A stretch of DNA of 34,606 nt, taken from NCBI GenBank assembly GCA_031257195.1, contig JAIRPD010000085.1, positions 1-34,606 of the forward strand, written 5' to 3'. A program made the position numbers and the translations under genes. The notes beneath the pieces were generated by a model. It made no database searches, was not told the origin of the DNA, and saw only the letters and a list, made by a program, of their open reading frames with translations. Positions 7,011 to 16,551 of this stretch are shown piece by piece (position 1 is the stretch's first letter; every line of letters starts with the position of its first letter). Origin of the DNA: Treponema sp. (lineage in GTDB: Bacteria > Spirochaetota > Spirochaetia > Treponematales > Breznakiellaceae).

Positions 7011-7037
7011 TCAAAATTCGAGGAAAATACCGATACT
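7011..7037 (+). promoter_or_regulatory. Sigma-28-like promoter candidate for the DUF115 operon
   Basis: TCAAAATT (7011-7018) is followed after 10 bases by ACCGATAC (7029-7036), resembling the sigma-28 (FliA) pattern TAAAGTTT-N11-GCCGATAA. The same CCGATACT octamer occurs at the flgF promoter. The leader would be about 25 bases and contains GGGAG (7058-7062) ahead of the ATG at 7069. This is a pattern match, not proof of sigma-28 use. Confidence 0.4.
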
Positions 7038-7068
7038 TAATGATATATCTGTTTAGCGGGAGCGGCTA

Positions 7069-9240
7069 ATGGCTGGAAAAAACGATCCTTCGATATACGA
7101 TGACAGAAGCACCATCGGTTCCTCCGATGAACTGGATGAATACGGGGTGTGGGTAAAGAGCGAGCCGGAGGATCTGGGGGCTTCACTGCCCGAAATTGGG
7201 GACCTGCCGGACCTTGACGCCGGGTTCGTCAAGGACCTGGATCCGCCGGATTTTTCCGGCGACGCCTTTCCCGGCCTGGACGAGCCGGAAATTCCCGACA
7301 GCCCCGCGCCGGATTTTGGCGATCTGGACTTTGACGATCTGGGGCTGGATAACCCCTTTGGGGAGGCCCCCGGCGAGGGGAATACGCCGGACGGCCCGGC
7401 CCCGGACGCGGAGGCCCTGGGGATTCCGCCGCCGGATCCCACTCCCGAAACCGGCGTGGAGGCCGCGGCGGAAAACGGGGATGAGGAGGATTTCGCCGAA
7501 ATGCCCCTGGTGGACCTTATCGGTTTTGAGGATCCAATCAGCGGGGAGCCCGCCATGGAAGATGAGGAGCCCCCCCCGGGGGGGGAACCGGGGAAGGATC
7601 TTGCCGGGGAGGGTTTTACGAAAACGGGGTTCCCCACGGAAGAAGCCGCCCGTTTTTCCGCCGCCCCCCCCTCCCCTAACGCCGTGGAACTTTCCAATCA
7701 GCTCCTGATGAAGATCGCCGATGAGCTTTCCTCCATAAAAACCGAACTGTCCAGCCTTAAAAAGGAACTCGCCGTGGTCCGGGTGGAACCGAAGGGCGAG
7801 GGAACCGAGGCCAAGGGCGGCGGTTTCTTTGACGAGGAGGAGGATGAAAAAATCGCCCTAACGGGGGACGAGATGGACACCATCCTCAACACGGCTAATT
7901 TTACCGGGGAAACCGGCGCCGGCGAGGCCATACATGACGGGCTTCCCCCGGACGCGGGGAGCGCCGCCGGCTTGGATGATCTTTCCGGTTCGGATATCAG
8001 TCCCGGTCTGGAAAGCGCCCCCGCTCAGGATGATTTCTCCGATCCGAGCGGCCTTACCGGCCAGGATGATCTTTCCGGCTTGGACGCCCTTTCCGGCCTG
8101 GAGGGCTCCCCCGCTCAGGATGAACTTTCCGATCCGAGCGGCCTTACCGGCCAGGATGATCTTTCCGGCTTGGACGCCCTTTCCGGCCTGGAGAGTTCCC
8201 CCACCCAGGACGATTTCTCCGATCTGAGCGGTCTTACCGGCCTGGACGATCTTTCCGGTTCGGACGCCCTTTCCGGCCTGGAGAGTTCCCCCGCTCAGGA
8301 TGATTTCTCCGATCTGGGCGACGTTACCGGCCTGGATGATCTTTCCGGATTGGATACCATTCCCGGCCTGGACGAAGCCTTCCTTTCCGATGGGGTGGAC
8401 ATCCTCGGCGAAAACCCCGCGGAAGAACCCCCCGGCCCGGAAAACCTTACCTTTGAGGAAGTGAACATCCCCGGCCTGGACGGGGAGATCAGGGAAGAGG
8501 ACGCCCTCAAAGACCTGGACGAGGATTTTGACATGGCCATGAATTTTGGCCAGAACGAGCCGGGCGGCCCGGAGGAATCGCCGGATGAACTGGGGAAACT
8601 CCAGGAACCGGAGGCGCCGCCCCTGAGCGCCGCGCCGGAGGACAGCAGCTACCTGGAAGAGGATCCCCTGAGCCTGGGGGCGGAGGACTCCATCGATCTT
8701 TCCGGGGCGGTGATCGATGAGCCGGACCTGAGCGCCGGAATAATGGAAAATCCCGTAACCGAGCCGGCGATTGAAAACATCTCGATCGATCTTGACATGG
8801 AAGATTCCACCGGTTCGGGGGAAAACTTTTTAAGCATGCCCGGGACGGGGCCGGATGATTTTACCTTTGAGACCGAGGACACCATGGAGATCCCCCCCCC
8901 TGACGGCGGCGGGGAAGATTTTAACCTTCCCGGCAAAGACCTGGAAACCCTGAACCTTTCCGCGGGGGAAACCATTCCGGGGGAGGACTTGCTCAAAGAA
9001 GACGCCCCCCCGCCTCCGGCGGCGGAGTCTTTTCCGGCGGCCCCGGGCGCGGCGGTTTCCCCGGCGGCGGCGGCCCTGGGGGAAGAGATCCCTTCCAATC
9101 TTAAACGGGAATTGAAGACGGTGCTTTCCTACATGGACCGGCTTCTGGAATCCCTGCCGGAGGAAAAGATCGAGGAATTCGCCAAGTCCGAATATTTTGA
9201 CACCTACAAAAAACTCTTTGAGGAATTGGGATTGGTATAA
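7069..9240 (+). CDS. Large acidic repeat protein of unknown function
   Basis: A 723-residue, strongly acidic, cytoplasmic-looking protein without signal peptide or membrane segment. The N-terminal block (1-45) contains DELDEYGVWVKSEPEDL and looks like a conserved motif rather than repeat. Residues about 45-200 are a low-complexity region rich in Asp, Gly and Pro. Residues about 205-235 (LLMKIADELSSIKTELSSLK) are a likely coiled coil. Residues 303-422 are four 30-residue repeats, and a folded helical end follows (about 675-723, LSYMDRLLESLPEEKIEEF). Ribosome site GGGAG at 7058. It is the first gene of an operon with an unknown protein and two DUF115 proteins. Such architecture suits a scaffold or hub; no function is recognised. 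Confidence 0.85.
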   Translation: MAGKNDPSIYDDRSTIGSSDELDEYGVWVKSEPEDLGASLPEIGDLPDLDAGFVKDLDPPDFSGDAFPGLDEPEIPDSPAPDFGDLDFDDLGLDNPFGEAPGEGNTPDGPAPDAEALGIPPPDPTPETGVEAAAENGDEEDFAEMPLVDLIGFEDPISGEPAMEDEEPPPGGEPGKDLAGEGFTKTGFPTEEAARFSAAPPSPNAVELSNQLLMKIADELSSIKTELSSLKKELAVVRVEPKGEGTEAKGGGFFDEEEDEKIALTGDEMDTILNTANFTGETGAGEAIHDGLPPDAGSAAGLDDLSGSDISPGLESAPAQDDFSDPSGLTGQDDLSGLDALSGLEGSPAQDELSDPSGLTGQDDLSGLDALSGLESSPTQDDFSDLSGLTGLDDLSGSDALSGLESSPAQDDFSDLGDVTGLDDLSGLDTIPGLDEAFLSDGVDILGENPAEEPPGPENLTFEEVNIPGLDGEIREEDALKDLDEDFDMAMNFGQNEPGGPEESPDELGKLQEPEAPPLSAAPEDSSYLEEDPLSLGAEDSIDLSGAVIDEPDLSAGIMENPVTEPAIENISIDLDMEDSTGSGENFLSMPGTGPDDFTFETEDTMEIPPPDGGGEDFNLPGKDLETLNLSAGETIPGEDLLKEDAPPPPAAESFPAAPGAAVSPAAAALGEEIPSNLKRELKTVLSYMDRLLESLPEEKIEEFAKSEYFDTYKKLFEELGLV
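7975..8334 (+). repeat. Four in-frame 90-bp repeats in the acidic protein gene
   Basis: Four complete 90-bp units start at 7975, 8065, 8155 and 8245 and encode 30 residues each, with the pattern DDLSGxDAxSGLExSPxQD followed by a short F/LSD.SGLTG stretch. A fifth partial unit begins at 8335 and fades after DDLSGLDTIPGLD. Units 2 and 3 are the most alike, which suggests recent copying. The units are acidic and contain no Lys or Arg. Confidence 0.9.
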
Positions 9241-9996
9241 ATGGGGCTTTTAAGCAGAGCCGCGGAAAGCGCGCCTTTTACCCTGGATGAAATGGGAAAA
9301 GCCCTGTGCGCGCGGCTCCTTTCGCTTCAGGGGGAGGACAAAGCGGAGACGGCCCTTAACCTCCTCAAGGCCTATGGTTCATTTCAGGCCGGGATGTGCC
9401 TGGCCCTGAACGGGGAGTCTTATACCGTTTACGCCTCAACGGGAATGGGGGGCCGCCCCGCCCTGAGCGTTCCCCGGGAACAGCTTAAAGCCCTGGAGAG
9501 GAAGAACCACTATGTCCTGGATCCGGGGGAACAGTTGCCCGGGACGGGGGAATTTCCCGCCTTTTCCCTGGATTCCTCCCCAAAGCGGTTTCCCTCTTCC
9601 ATCCTGGCGATAGGGGGGAACCAGGAATTCTTTAACCCCGGCGCGGTTGAGGCGGTTATCGTCCAGGCCCGGCGGGTATTCCTGCCGGAAACCCCGGGGG
9701 AGGGACTGGGGATTATGGAGACCCTCGCCTCCGCCCACGCCCGGTTCGGCGCGTTCCAGGGGGTTATCGCGCGAATTCCCGGCGGCGCGGCGGCGGATCG
9801 CCTCCAGTCCGCGGCGGGGGACTTTTGCCTGCTCCATCCCCTTGAGGGGGAAAGACACCTGGTCCTTATGAGCGCCGCCGAGGACGGGGAACTCCTCGCC
9901 CGGCACCTCGCCAAAACGTTTAACGGCGAAATGGTCTTCAATTTCCGGGCGGAAAACCCCCAAAGCGCCCTGACCCTCCTTAAAACGCGGCTTTAA
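9241..9996 (+). CDS. Hypothetical protein between the acidic repeat and DUF115 genes
   Basis: A 251-residue soluble protein I do not recognise. It begins immediately after the upstream stop codon, and its own stop directly precedes the next ATG, so it is part of one operon. The visible layout is an N-terminal helix region (LDEMGKALCARLLSLQ), a strand pattern around residues 50-75 (AGMCLALNGESYTVYASTG) that could be a sensor-like alpha/beta domain, and a second alpha/beta half (about 150-250) ending in LTLLKTRL. No membrane segment, signal peptide or enzyme motif is seen. Its place suggests a partner of the acidic scaffold or of the DUF115 proteins. Confidence 0.8.
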   Translation: MGLLSRAAESAPFTLDEMGKALCARLLSLQGEDKAETALNLLKAYGSFQAGMCLALNGESYTVYASTGMGGRPALSVPREQLKALERKNHYVLDPGEQLPGTGEFPAFSLDSSPKRFPSSILAIGGNQEFFNPGAVEAVIVQARRVFLPETPGEGLGIMETLASAHARFGAFQGVIARIPGGAAADRLQSAAGDFCLLHPLEGERHLVLMSAAEDGELLARHLAKTFNGEMVFNFRAENPQSALTLLKTRL

Positions 9997-11571
9997 ATGA
10001 ACGAACGGCTTGTCGCGGCCAAAAACGGGTATACCGTTTACGCGGGCGCGCTGGCGCTTCATTCCCGGTACAATCCCGCCCTGGAGGCGGAAAAGTACGT
10101 CGCCTCCCTGGGAATCGAAAAGCCTTACGGGTACTTCATTTTAATCGAGCCGGGACTGGATTATTTAGAGAGGGTTTTACGGAAACGCTTTCCCCGGTCC
10201 ACGGTGATCAGCCTCCACTGTTCCCCGTTCTTTTCTTCCGCCGCCGGCGGGGAAAAATCCGGGGGGCCCCCGGCGGAACAAGGGCCCGGAACGGCCCTAA
10301 GCTGGGATCCCTCCCATAAAAAGGGGCTTGAGGAATTTTTAGAGGAACGCCTCACCGGCGCGGACGCCTCGGGGATCAGGCTTATCGAGTGGCGGCCGTC
10401 GATCAACGCCTACGGAAAAGCCTGCCTGGAGTTGGCGGGGAGGACCGTGGAATGCGTCCGGCGGATCACCGCCAACAGGGTTACCCTGCGGAACTTTGGC
10501 CGCCGCTGGCTCCGCAATGGGCTGCGAAACCTGGAGATCCTCCGCAATCCCGTACTGCCCCGGCGGGGGACGGGACCGGTTTTGATTTGCGCCGCGGGGC
10601 CAAGCCTGGAAGACGCGCTGGACAGCGCGGCCCGGTGGAAGAAAAATTCCCCGGCGGCCTTTATCATCGCCGTGTCATCCGCCGCCCCGGCCCTGCTTAA
10701 CCGGGGGATCCCGCCGGACCTGGTAATCAGCGCCGACGGCGGTGGCTGGGCTTTTTTTCACCTCATCGAAAGCTGCCGCCGGCCCGCGGCGGAACCGGGG
10801 AACGGCTTCCCCGCCGGAAAAAACGCCGGGACCCCCGGGACGGGCGGCCCGGTAATCGCCTCCCTTCTGAGCGCCGCTCTTCCCTCCCAACTGGAAACCT
10901 GGCCCTCCTTGATCCTCAGCGACGGGAGCCTTTGGCAGGAACTGCTTCTGCGCTCCCGCCGCGTACCGTTTCTAAGCTTTCCCCAGCGGGGTACGGTCAG
11001 CGCCTCCGCCCTGGACCTGGCCTTTTCCCTCACCAAAGGCGGCGTTTACATCGCCGGACTGGATCTTTCCCACCGGGATCTTAAAACCCACGCCCGGCCC
11101 TACGCTTTCGAGACCATGATGGAAACCCTGTCTTTCCGGCGCAGGCCCTTTTACTCCCAGGCCTTTGAACGGGAAAGGATCATCCGCCGGGGGGGAAGCC
11201 ACGGGATCTACGCGGCGTGGTTTAAAACCTACCTGAGTTCCTTCCCCGGCAGGATCTACCGCCTGAACGGGGAAGAGCCGGGGGCGCTGGGGGCCGTTCT
11301 TCCCAGGGCGGCCTCCATGCCTGGAGGGGCCGGGGAAGGCGGAGCGGAAGGGGAACCGGAACGGCCGGCCTTTTTTTCCCCGGAACCGGCGGGGGAAGGC
11401 TTTGGGGGAATAAACCGGAAACAGGGAGTCCGGGTACTGTTAGAGGCCCTTTCAAACCCCCTCATGGAAACACAGATCGTCCGGGAACTGGGGGAACTCT
11501 TTTTCCCCGACGAGGACGGGGGAGCCGGCGCGGCGGGTAAAATAAAAGAGGAGCTGCTGGCCCTGCTTTGA
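9997..11571 (+). CDS. DUF115 / MptE-like (motility-associated factor type) protein, copy 1
   Basis: A 524-residue protein with a DUF115 (6-hydroxymethylpterin diphosphokinase MptE-like) domain, a family that includes proteins called motility-associated factor glycosyltransferases. The key block is LICAAGPSLEDALDSA near residue 197, followed by AFIIAVSSAAPALLNRGIPP and DLVISADGGG, a Rossmann-like nucleotide or sugar-nucleotide binding pattern. A later GVYIAGLDLSHRD block fits the second half. An Ala/Gly-rich low-complexity stretch lies near residues 440-460. Its ATG follows the previous stop directly, and its TGA overlaps the next ATG by one base. The substrate is unknown; a role in modifying flagella or surface proteins is inference. 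Confidence 0.8.
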   Translation: MNERLVAAKNGYTVYAGALALHSRYNPALEAEKYVASLGIEKPYGYFILIEPGLDYLERVLRKRFPRSTVISLHCSPFFSSAAGGEKSGGPPAEQGPGTALSWDPSHKKGLEEFLEERLTGADASGIRLIEWRPSINAYGKACLELAGRTVECVRRITANRVTLRNFGRRWLRNGLRNLEILRNPVLPRRGTGPVLICAAGPSLEDALDSAARWKKNSPAAFIIAVSSAAPALLNRGIPPDLVISADGGGWAFFHLIESCRRPAAEPGNGFPAGKNAGTPGTGGPVIASLLSAALPSQLETWPSLILSDGSLWQELLLRSRRVPFLSFPQRGTVSASALDLAFSLTKGGVYIAGLDLSHRDLKTHARPYAFETMMETLSFRRRPFYSQAFERERIIRRGGSHGIYAAWFKTYLSSFPGRIYRLNGEEPGALGAVLPRAASMPGGAGEGGAEGEPERPAFFSPEPAGEGFGGINRKQGVRVLLEALSNPLMETQIVRELGELFFPDEDGGAGAAGKIKEELLALL

Positions 11572-13166
11572 TGGATAAACAGTTGTTTGAGCGGAATTTA
11601 CTGGCCCTCTCCAAAATGGACGGCGATCTCTGCGCCCGGCTTTCCTCGGCCATAACCACCCGGGGGCTGTACCGGTTCATTGAATCCCGAACGGGGGAAT
11701 CGATCCCCGCCTTAACCGGCCCTGAGGGGGCGGCCCGTCCCCTCCATTCCACGGTGGATCCCCGGAAGGAGGGGGAACGGCTTATTTCCACCCTGAGCGG
11801 GGAGGGTTACGTGATCCTCCTGGGTCTGGGGGGGGGCTTCGCCGCGGAGGCGGCCTTAAAACGGGAGGAAACCAAAAAGGTTCTGGCCATTGAGTATGAC
11901 CGCGACGGACTCGCGGAACTGTTGAGCGCCAGGGACTACATCCTCCTCTTTCAGGACCCCCGGTTCCGGCTTCTCGCGGACCCTCCGGGGGAGCTTATCG
12001 CGGAGTACCTCCTGAACAGTTACTTTCCCGCCCTGGACGGGGGAATCCGGGTTTTTCCCCTGCGGGCCCGCGCCGACGGGGATGGGCGTTTTACCGCCGC
12101 GGGAGACGCCATTAAGGGCGCCATTGACGCCGTTTCCCGGGATTATTCGGCGCAGGCCTACTTTGGAAAGCGGTGGTTCTCCAACATTATCCGCAACCTG
12201 CCCCTGGCGGAAAGACAGCGCTCAACCCTGCCGCCGGTAAAAAAGGCCCTGATCTGCGCCGCCGGTCCCTCCCTGGAGGAGGACCTCCCCCGGATCCGGG
12301 ACCGGCGGCAAGGGGCCTTTCTTATCGCCACGGACACTTCCCTTCCCGCCCTGCTCCAGGGGGGAATAGAGCCCGAGGGGGTTATTTCCATCGACTGCCA
12401 GCATATCAGCTACCACCACTTCTTCCTTGGCCTGCCGGCGAAGACCGCGTTGTTCCTGGACCTGGCCAGCCCCCCGCCGGTGGCGGCCCGGACGGAAAAT
12501 CGCTTCTTTTTTTCCAGCCCCCATCCCCTGGGGGTCTATATCCGGCGGCTTTGGCGGCCCCTGCCGGCGCTGGATACCTCCGGGGCCAACGTTACCTACG
12601 CCGCCTTTTCCCTGGCGGAAACCCTGGGGGCGGGGCGGATTGAGGTTTATGGGGCGGATTTTTCCTATCCCCGGGGAAAAACCTACGCCCGGGGAACCTA
12701 TATCTACCCCTATTTCGAGAAACTCCAGACCCGCTTCCTGCCCCTGGAAGCTCAGCATTCCGGGTTCCTTTACCGGGACAGCTCCCTGCGAAAACAGGAA
12801 GAGGGGGACCGGTGGTACTACGAAACCCAGTCCCTCCGTTTTTACCGGGAGGCCCTGAAACGAAAAACCGCGGCGGGGGCCGGCGGTTTCGGGGGGGGCC
12901 GAAAAAACCTGCCGCTCTTTTCCCCCGGCCCCATGAGACAAAGCGCCCTGGATTTTCTGCGATCCTATCGGCGGTCCATCGAGGGGCTCCATTCCTTCGC
13001 GGCCCTGGAGAACCCCTCCGGCCAGGAAGAAACGGAATTGGCCGCCACCCTGCTGCCCCTGGCCGCCTCCGTGCGAAAGAACCACCCCTCCTTTAGTTCC
13101 GGGGAACTCTTTGAGGAAGTCCGGACAACCTCCCTGCGGGAACTATCCATCCTTATTCGTAGCTGA
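11571..13166 (+). CDS. DUF115 / MptE-like protein, copy 2
   Basis: A 531-residue paralogue of the preceding gene. The same blocks recur: ALICAAGPSLEEDLPRI near residue 228, FLIATDTSLPALLQGGIEPE and GVISIDCQH, then GRIEVYGADFSYPRGKTYARG. The N-terminal half contains a strand-helix unit, GYVILLGLGGGFAAEAAL followed by VLAIEYDRDGL, that looks like a second Rossmann-type domain. The ATG at 11571 shares a base with the upstream TGA (TGATG), so translation is coupled. The two copies differ enough to suggest distinct substrates. The 3' end overlaps the convergent lptD stop by 14 bases. Confidence 0.8.
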   Translation: MDKQLFERNLLALSKMDGDLCARLSSAITTRGLYRFIESRTGESIPALTGPEGAARPLHSTVDPRKEGERLISTLSGEGYVILLGLGGGFAAEAALKREETKKVLAIEYDRDGLAELLSARDYILLFQDPRFRLLADPPGELIAEYLLNSYFPALDGGIRVFPLRARADGDGRFTAAGDAIKGAIDAVSRDYSAQAYFGKRWFSNIIRNLPLAERQRSTLPPVKKALICAAGPSLEEDLPRIRDRRQGAFLIATDTSLPALLQGGIEPEGVISIDCQHISYHHFFLGLPAKTALFLDLASPPPVAARTENRFFFSSPHPLGVYIRRLWRPLPALDTSGANVTYAAFSLAETLGAGRIEVYGADFSYPRGKTYARGTYIYPYFEKLQTRFLPLEAQHSGFLYRDSSLRKQEEGDRWYYETQSLRFYREALKRKTAAGAGGFGGGRKNLPLFSPGPMRQSALDFLRSYRRSIEGLHSFAALENPSGQEETELAATLLPLAASVRKNHPSFSSGELFEEVRTTSLRELSILIRS

Positions 13167-16100
13167 ACCCTTCTTTGTTGTAAGTCATCTGGGTCTTGAA
13201 TTCCTTAATCGGCTTCCACTGGACCAAAAAAGAAACTTCCGTGTAAAACTGATACTGCCTCCTGCCCCCCCCCAGGGTAACCAGTTCCGGGGTCAGTTTT
13301 ATTCCCAGGGTGGCGTCCCAGTCACCCAAGTAGTGGGTTAGATCCAGGTTAAAGGATTTTAATTTAAACCCCGACGCCCGGCGTTTTTCAACATCGTCAA
13401 ACCGGAAAGAATTGATCAGGTCCAGCAGGGGGTTCTTTTCCCCCGGCAGATCAAGATCAATGTCGTTATAAAAGGGAAGACCCTGGAAGTAGCGGAAAAT
13501 TTCGGTGTTCCGCGAGGTAGAGCCCAGGGTCAGCTGGAAAAAACGGTTGACGGTGGCGCTGATATTCAGGTTAAAGTAAAAACTGGAATAGGTATAGCGC
13601 TGGAGATCGAAACTAAGGCCGGTATTGACGCCGCCGTTAAAGGTTATTCTGCCGCCCTCGTTGATCGTTCCCGATTTCTGATAGCCGAGGCTGAAAGTCT
13701 GGGGATTGAGTTTTTCTTTTCCGGTGTCAAGGTACCAGCCCGTGGGCCTGTTGAGGAGATTGTTCGGATCGTCCTCAAGCACATAACCCCGGGAACGGGT
13801 GGCGGTAAAGGCGGCGGAAAACCCGCCCCAGGATAAACTGGTGGTAAGGCTGGTAAAATCCGATAATTCGGGATCGTAGACCATATAGTGGCGCAGAGAG
13901 GCGTTGCTGAAAAACTTAAGGGTCTCGGTAAAATACACCGGCTCATAATAGGGATCTTCCAGGGGCTTGCGGATCCTGCTCCGGGCGTTGGTCTCGGATA
14001 TCCAAACCCTGACGGTGGCGTCCCCCGTCAGGGCGCTCTCCTCCGGCGGCACGTCCGCGGTAAGGGAAAGATTCTGTGTTTTGTCCATCACATTGGCGCT
14101 GAAATTCGCCTGAACGCGGTGGTACTCAAGATCTTCCTGGGTCCACTTTCCCCACAAAATATCCCAGGAATCACCCGTTGAATTGTACCTGGATTTTACC
14201 AGAAGCCCCCTCAGGTTATAACGGAAATTGGTTTCCTTCCATACCTCGCTCCAGAAAAAAGGCCGAAGGGTAAAATCGTACTCCCCGGAGGTGGTAAAAT
14301 AGGTCATGTTGTGGGTCTGTTTTTTGGCGTACTCCCGTTCCGCGGGGGTGTCGTACTCGGAGGCCGTCTCATTAAGGTACGTGTAATCCTGCCAGGAAGA
14401 GGACCCGTAAAACCTAAGGGAACTGGTATAGATGTTCCGTTTTTCCGACAGGGTTAAGCCTATGTTGCCGTCGGCCCTGAAGGTATACAGCTGGTAGGCC
14501 ATGTCCCCCCAGTCTATATCGGCGGCTTTGTTCCAGGGATCGCCCGCCTTTGAGGAGTTAAATTTAAATTCCGAGGAAGCCGAAGGGGTGATCCGGTAAT
14601 CCATGACAAAACTGTGCCCCCCCAGGACAGGGGCGCTCACCGTCCTTGTCAAGGAGGGAAGCTTAAAATCCAGGGGGTCCCCCGGGGAAGGGGCGGTTTC
14701 CTCCCCCTCTTTCCAGGGGGAAACCGCCGTCCCCCAGCCCTCGATAACCGCCTCTTCCGGAGCCGCCGCCGCCGCCGCGCCCCGTTCCCCCAAACTGAGG
14801 GGCCTTCCCCCAATGGAGGCGGACAGTGAAAAAAGGGTAAATTTGTCGGGGTAGAAAAACTGGGTGGAAGGGGGATAGGACAGCTGGGGATCGGGCACGT
14901 CGGCGGGATTTACCGAGGGGCTGGGATGCCGGGCGGCGAAGGAAACGGAAACCGCGGCGCTGTTGATGGAGAAGTCGGTAATAAAGGGTTCCAGGGCGGT
15001 GGTAACAAACGAAATATTTCCATTAAGCCGCCAAACCTGGGAATCTATATAGTCGGAGTGGATGGTGGTATCCAGCTTGGAACTTTCCCTAAGGAGGGTA
15101 AAAATATTTGAATCCTCCGAACGGCGCGAAAAATCGTTTTGTATATAGGGATCCGAAAACAGCGGCAGCCCCCAGGAAAGGCCCGCGGAACGGGCGAACT
15201 TTCCCGAACCGCTTACCGAGCCATCGGCGGTAAAGCGGTAACGGAAAGGAACCTCGTTGCCAAAAAAATTGGAACGGTGCCAGTTGCTGGTCCCGTCATA
15301 GTTGGGATAAAAGGGGGTATAGTTTCCCCGGTCCAGGGCTATATCCCGGCTAAAGGCTATCCCCGCGGAAAAAGAAAGCGCGCCGAACTTTCCCTTGGCC
15401 GGCAGGCTTAGATCGGATCCCACATAGTAACCCAGGTTCGCGTAGGCGTCCGCCATGAGGGAAAGCTTTACCTCGTTTTCGCCACTAACCTTACGTCCCG
15501 TGCTTCGCAGGAACACCCCTTCCATTTTCTTTTCCATCCCCTCGCCGCTTCCCATGATGGCGGTGATGGAACTTTCCTCCGACGAGGCCGCCGGTTTGGG
15601 CCTTCCCAGAATATAGGTGGTGGTTTGAAGAAAGGTTCCCTCCCGGGCGCGGACCCCGAATACGGGGTGAAAGATAACCTCGTTGCCGGGATAATAAAAG
15701 GCGGGCAGCCAAAGCACGGGAATCTCCCCTACCTTGATCACGGCGTTAAGCACCCCCCAATCCGAACCGGGGAGCAGCCAAAGTTTGGAAGCGTTGATCG
15801 ACCAGAAGGCCCCGTCCTCGTTGGCGTTGGTTATTTCCGCGCGCCGCAGAACCGTGGAATCCTCCCCGCTCCGGGAGATCACCTCCCCGGCGAAACGGTA
15901 CTTTGTTTCCCCGCCGCTGATCTCGTGATCCGAAATTCCCCTCATAAAAACCGTGGACCAGTTGTCCAGGTTAACCGTTATGCCGTCCCCCTTAAAGGTC
16001 TCAACCTTATCGCCCTCTTCTTTAACGTAAACAACCCCGCCGGAGGCGGTCATCAACTTTCTGGTCCGGTTATAGAGGATCTCCCCCGCGTCTATGTGGT

Positions 16101-16551
16101 GAACGATCTCCCCGTCTTTAAGGCTTATCGAAACCCCGTCCCTAAGCCGGACATACTCCTCGTTAACCGACTCAACGGTAAAATACTCCGTGGTCCTCGC
16201 GGAGTTGATCGTGATTATCAGGGGCCGCTTTTCTTCCCCGCCGTCCTCTTCCGCGGCGGGCGGGGCCGGAACGGGGGCCTTGAAGTATTCCCGCAGCCTG
16301 GCGGCAAGTTCCTCCCTGTTTCCCCCGGGGCTTAGGCCCAGGGACTCGCACCACTCGGCCAATTCCTGAAAAGACGAGGTGGCGATATCCCGTTCCAGCA
16401 CAAATTCCGGACTCAGCCCGCTCCCCTCCCCACCGGCGGCGCCGGACCCGGCGGGCGGCCCCCTGTTGGTTCCCTGGGAATGCAGACCCCCGGGGCCGGC
16501 AAAAACCAGGACGAGGAAAAAGCATATAAGGCGAAAAAGGGGCCTTGGCAT
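13153..16551 (-). CDS. lptD: LptD-like outer membrane assembly protein with an N-terminal SAP-like segment
   Basis: A 1132-residue outer membrane beta-barrel of the LptD/OstA family. A signal peptide (about 1-25, LICFFLVLVFAGPGGLHSQ) is followed by a helix-loop-helix resembling a SAP motif (about 57-90, SFQELAEWCESLGLSPGGN). The jellyroll LptA-like domain follows (about 110-250; AGEILYNRTRKLMTASGGV), then VKVGEIPVLWLPAFYYPGN, a hallmark junction of the family, and a long strand-rich barrel ending in MTYNKEGFSYE. Treponemes are thought to lack classical LPS yet keep LptD, so the cargo is uncertain. The ATG at 16551 overlaps the uvrA stop (TGATG) and has AGGAA upstream. It is the last gene of the ten-gene unit. 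Confidence 0.85.
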   Translation of the reverse strand: MPRPLFRLICFFLVLVFAGPGGLHSQGTNRGPPAGSGAAGGEGSGLSPEFVLERDIATSSFQELAEWCESLGLSPGGNREELAARLREYFKAPVPAPPAAEEDGGEEKRPLIITINSARTTEYFTVESVNEEYVRLRDGVSISLKDGEIVHHIDAGEILYNRTRKLMTASGGVVYVKEEGDKVETFKGDGITVNLDNWSTVFMRGISDHEISGGETKYRFAGEVISRSGEDSTVLRRAEITNANEDGAFWSINASKLWLLPGSDWGVLNAVIKVGEIPVLWLPAFYYPGNEVIFHPVFGVRAREGTFLQTTTYILGRPKPAASSEESSITAIMGSGEGMEKKMEGVFLRSTGRKVSGENEVKLSLMADAYANLGYYVGSDLSLPAKGKFGALSFSAGIAFSRDIALDRGNYTPFYPNYDGTSNWHRSNFFGNEVPFRYRFTADGSVSGSGKFARSAGLSWGLPLFSDPYIQNDFSRRSEDSNIFTLLRESSKLDTTIHSDYIDSQVWRLNGNISFVTTALEPFITDFSINSAAVSVSFAARHPSPSVNPADVPDPQLSYPPSTQFFYPDKFTLFSLSASIGGRPLSLGERGAAAAAAPEEAVIEGWGTAVSPWKEGEETAPSPGDPLDFKLPSLTRTVSAPVLGGHSFVMDYRITPSASSEFKFNSSKAGDPWNKAADIDWGDMAYQLYTFRADGNIGLTLSEKRNIYTSSLRFYGSSSWQDYTYLNETASEYDTPAEREYAKKQTHNMTYFTTSGEYDFTLRPFFWSEVWKETNFRYNLRGLLVKSRYNSTGDSWDILWGKWTQEDLEYHRVQANFSANVMDKTQNLSLTADVPPEESALTGDATVRVWISETNARSRIRKPLEDPYYEPVYFTETLKFFSNASLRHYMVYDPELSDFTSLTTSLSWGGFSAAFTATRSRGYVLEDDPNNLLNRPTGWYLDTGKEKLNPQTFSLGYQKSGTINEGGRITFNGGVNTGLSFDLQRYTYSSFYFNLNISATVNRFFQLTLGSTSRNTEIFRYFQGLPFYNDIDLDLPGEKNPLLDLINSFRFDDVEKRRASGFKLKSFNLDLTHYLGDWDATLGIKLTPELVTLGGGRRQYQFYTEVSFLVQWKPIKEFKTQMTYNKEGFSYE

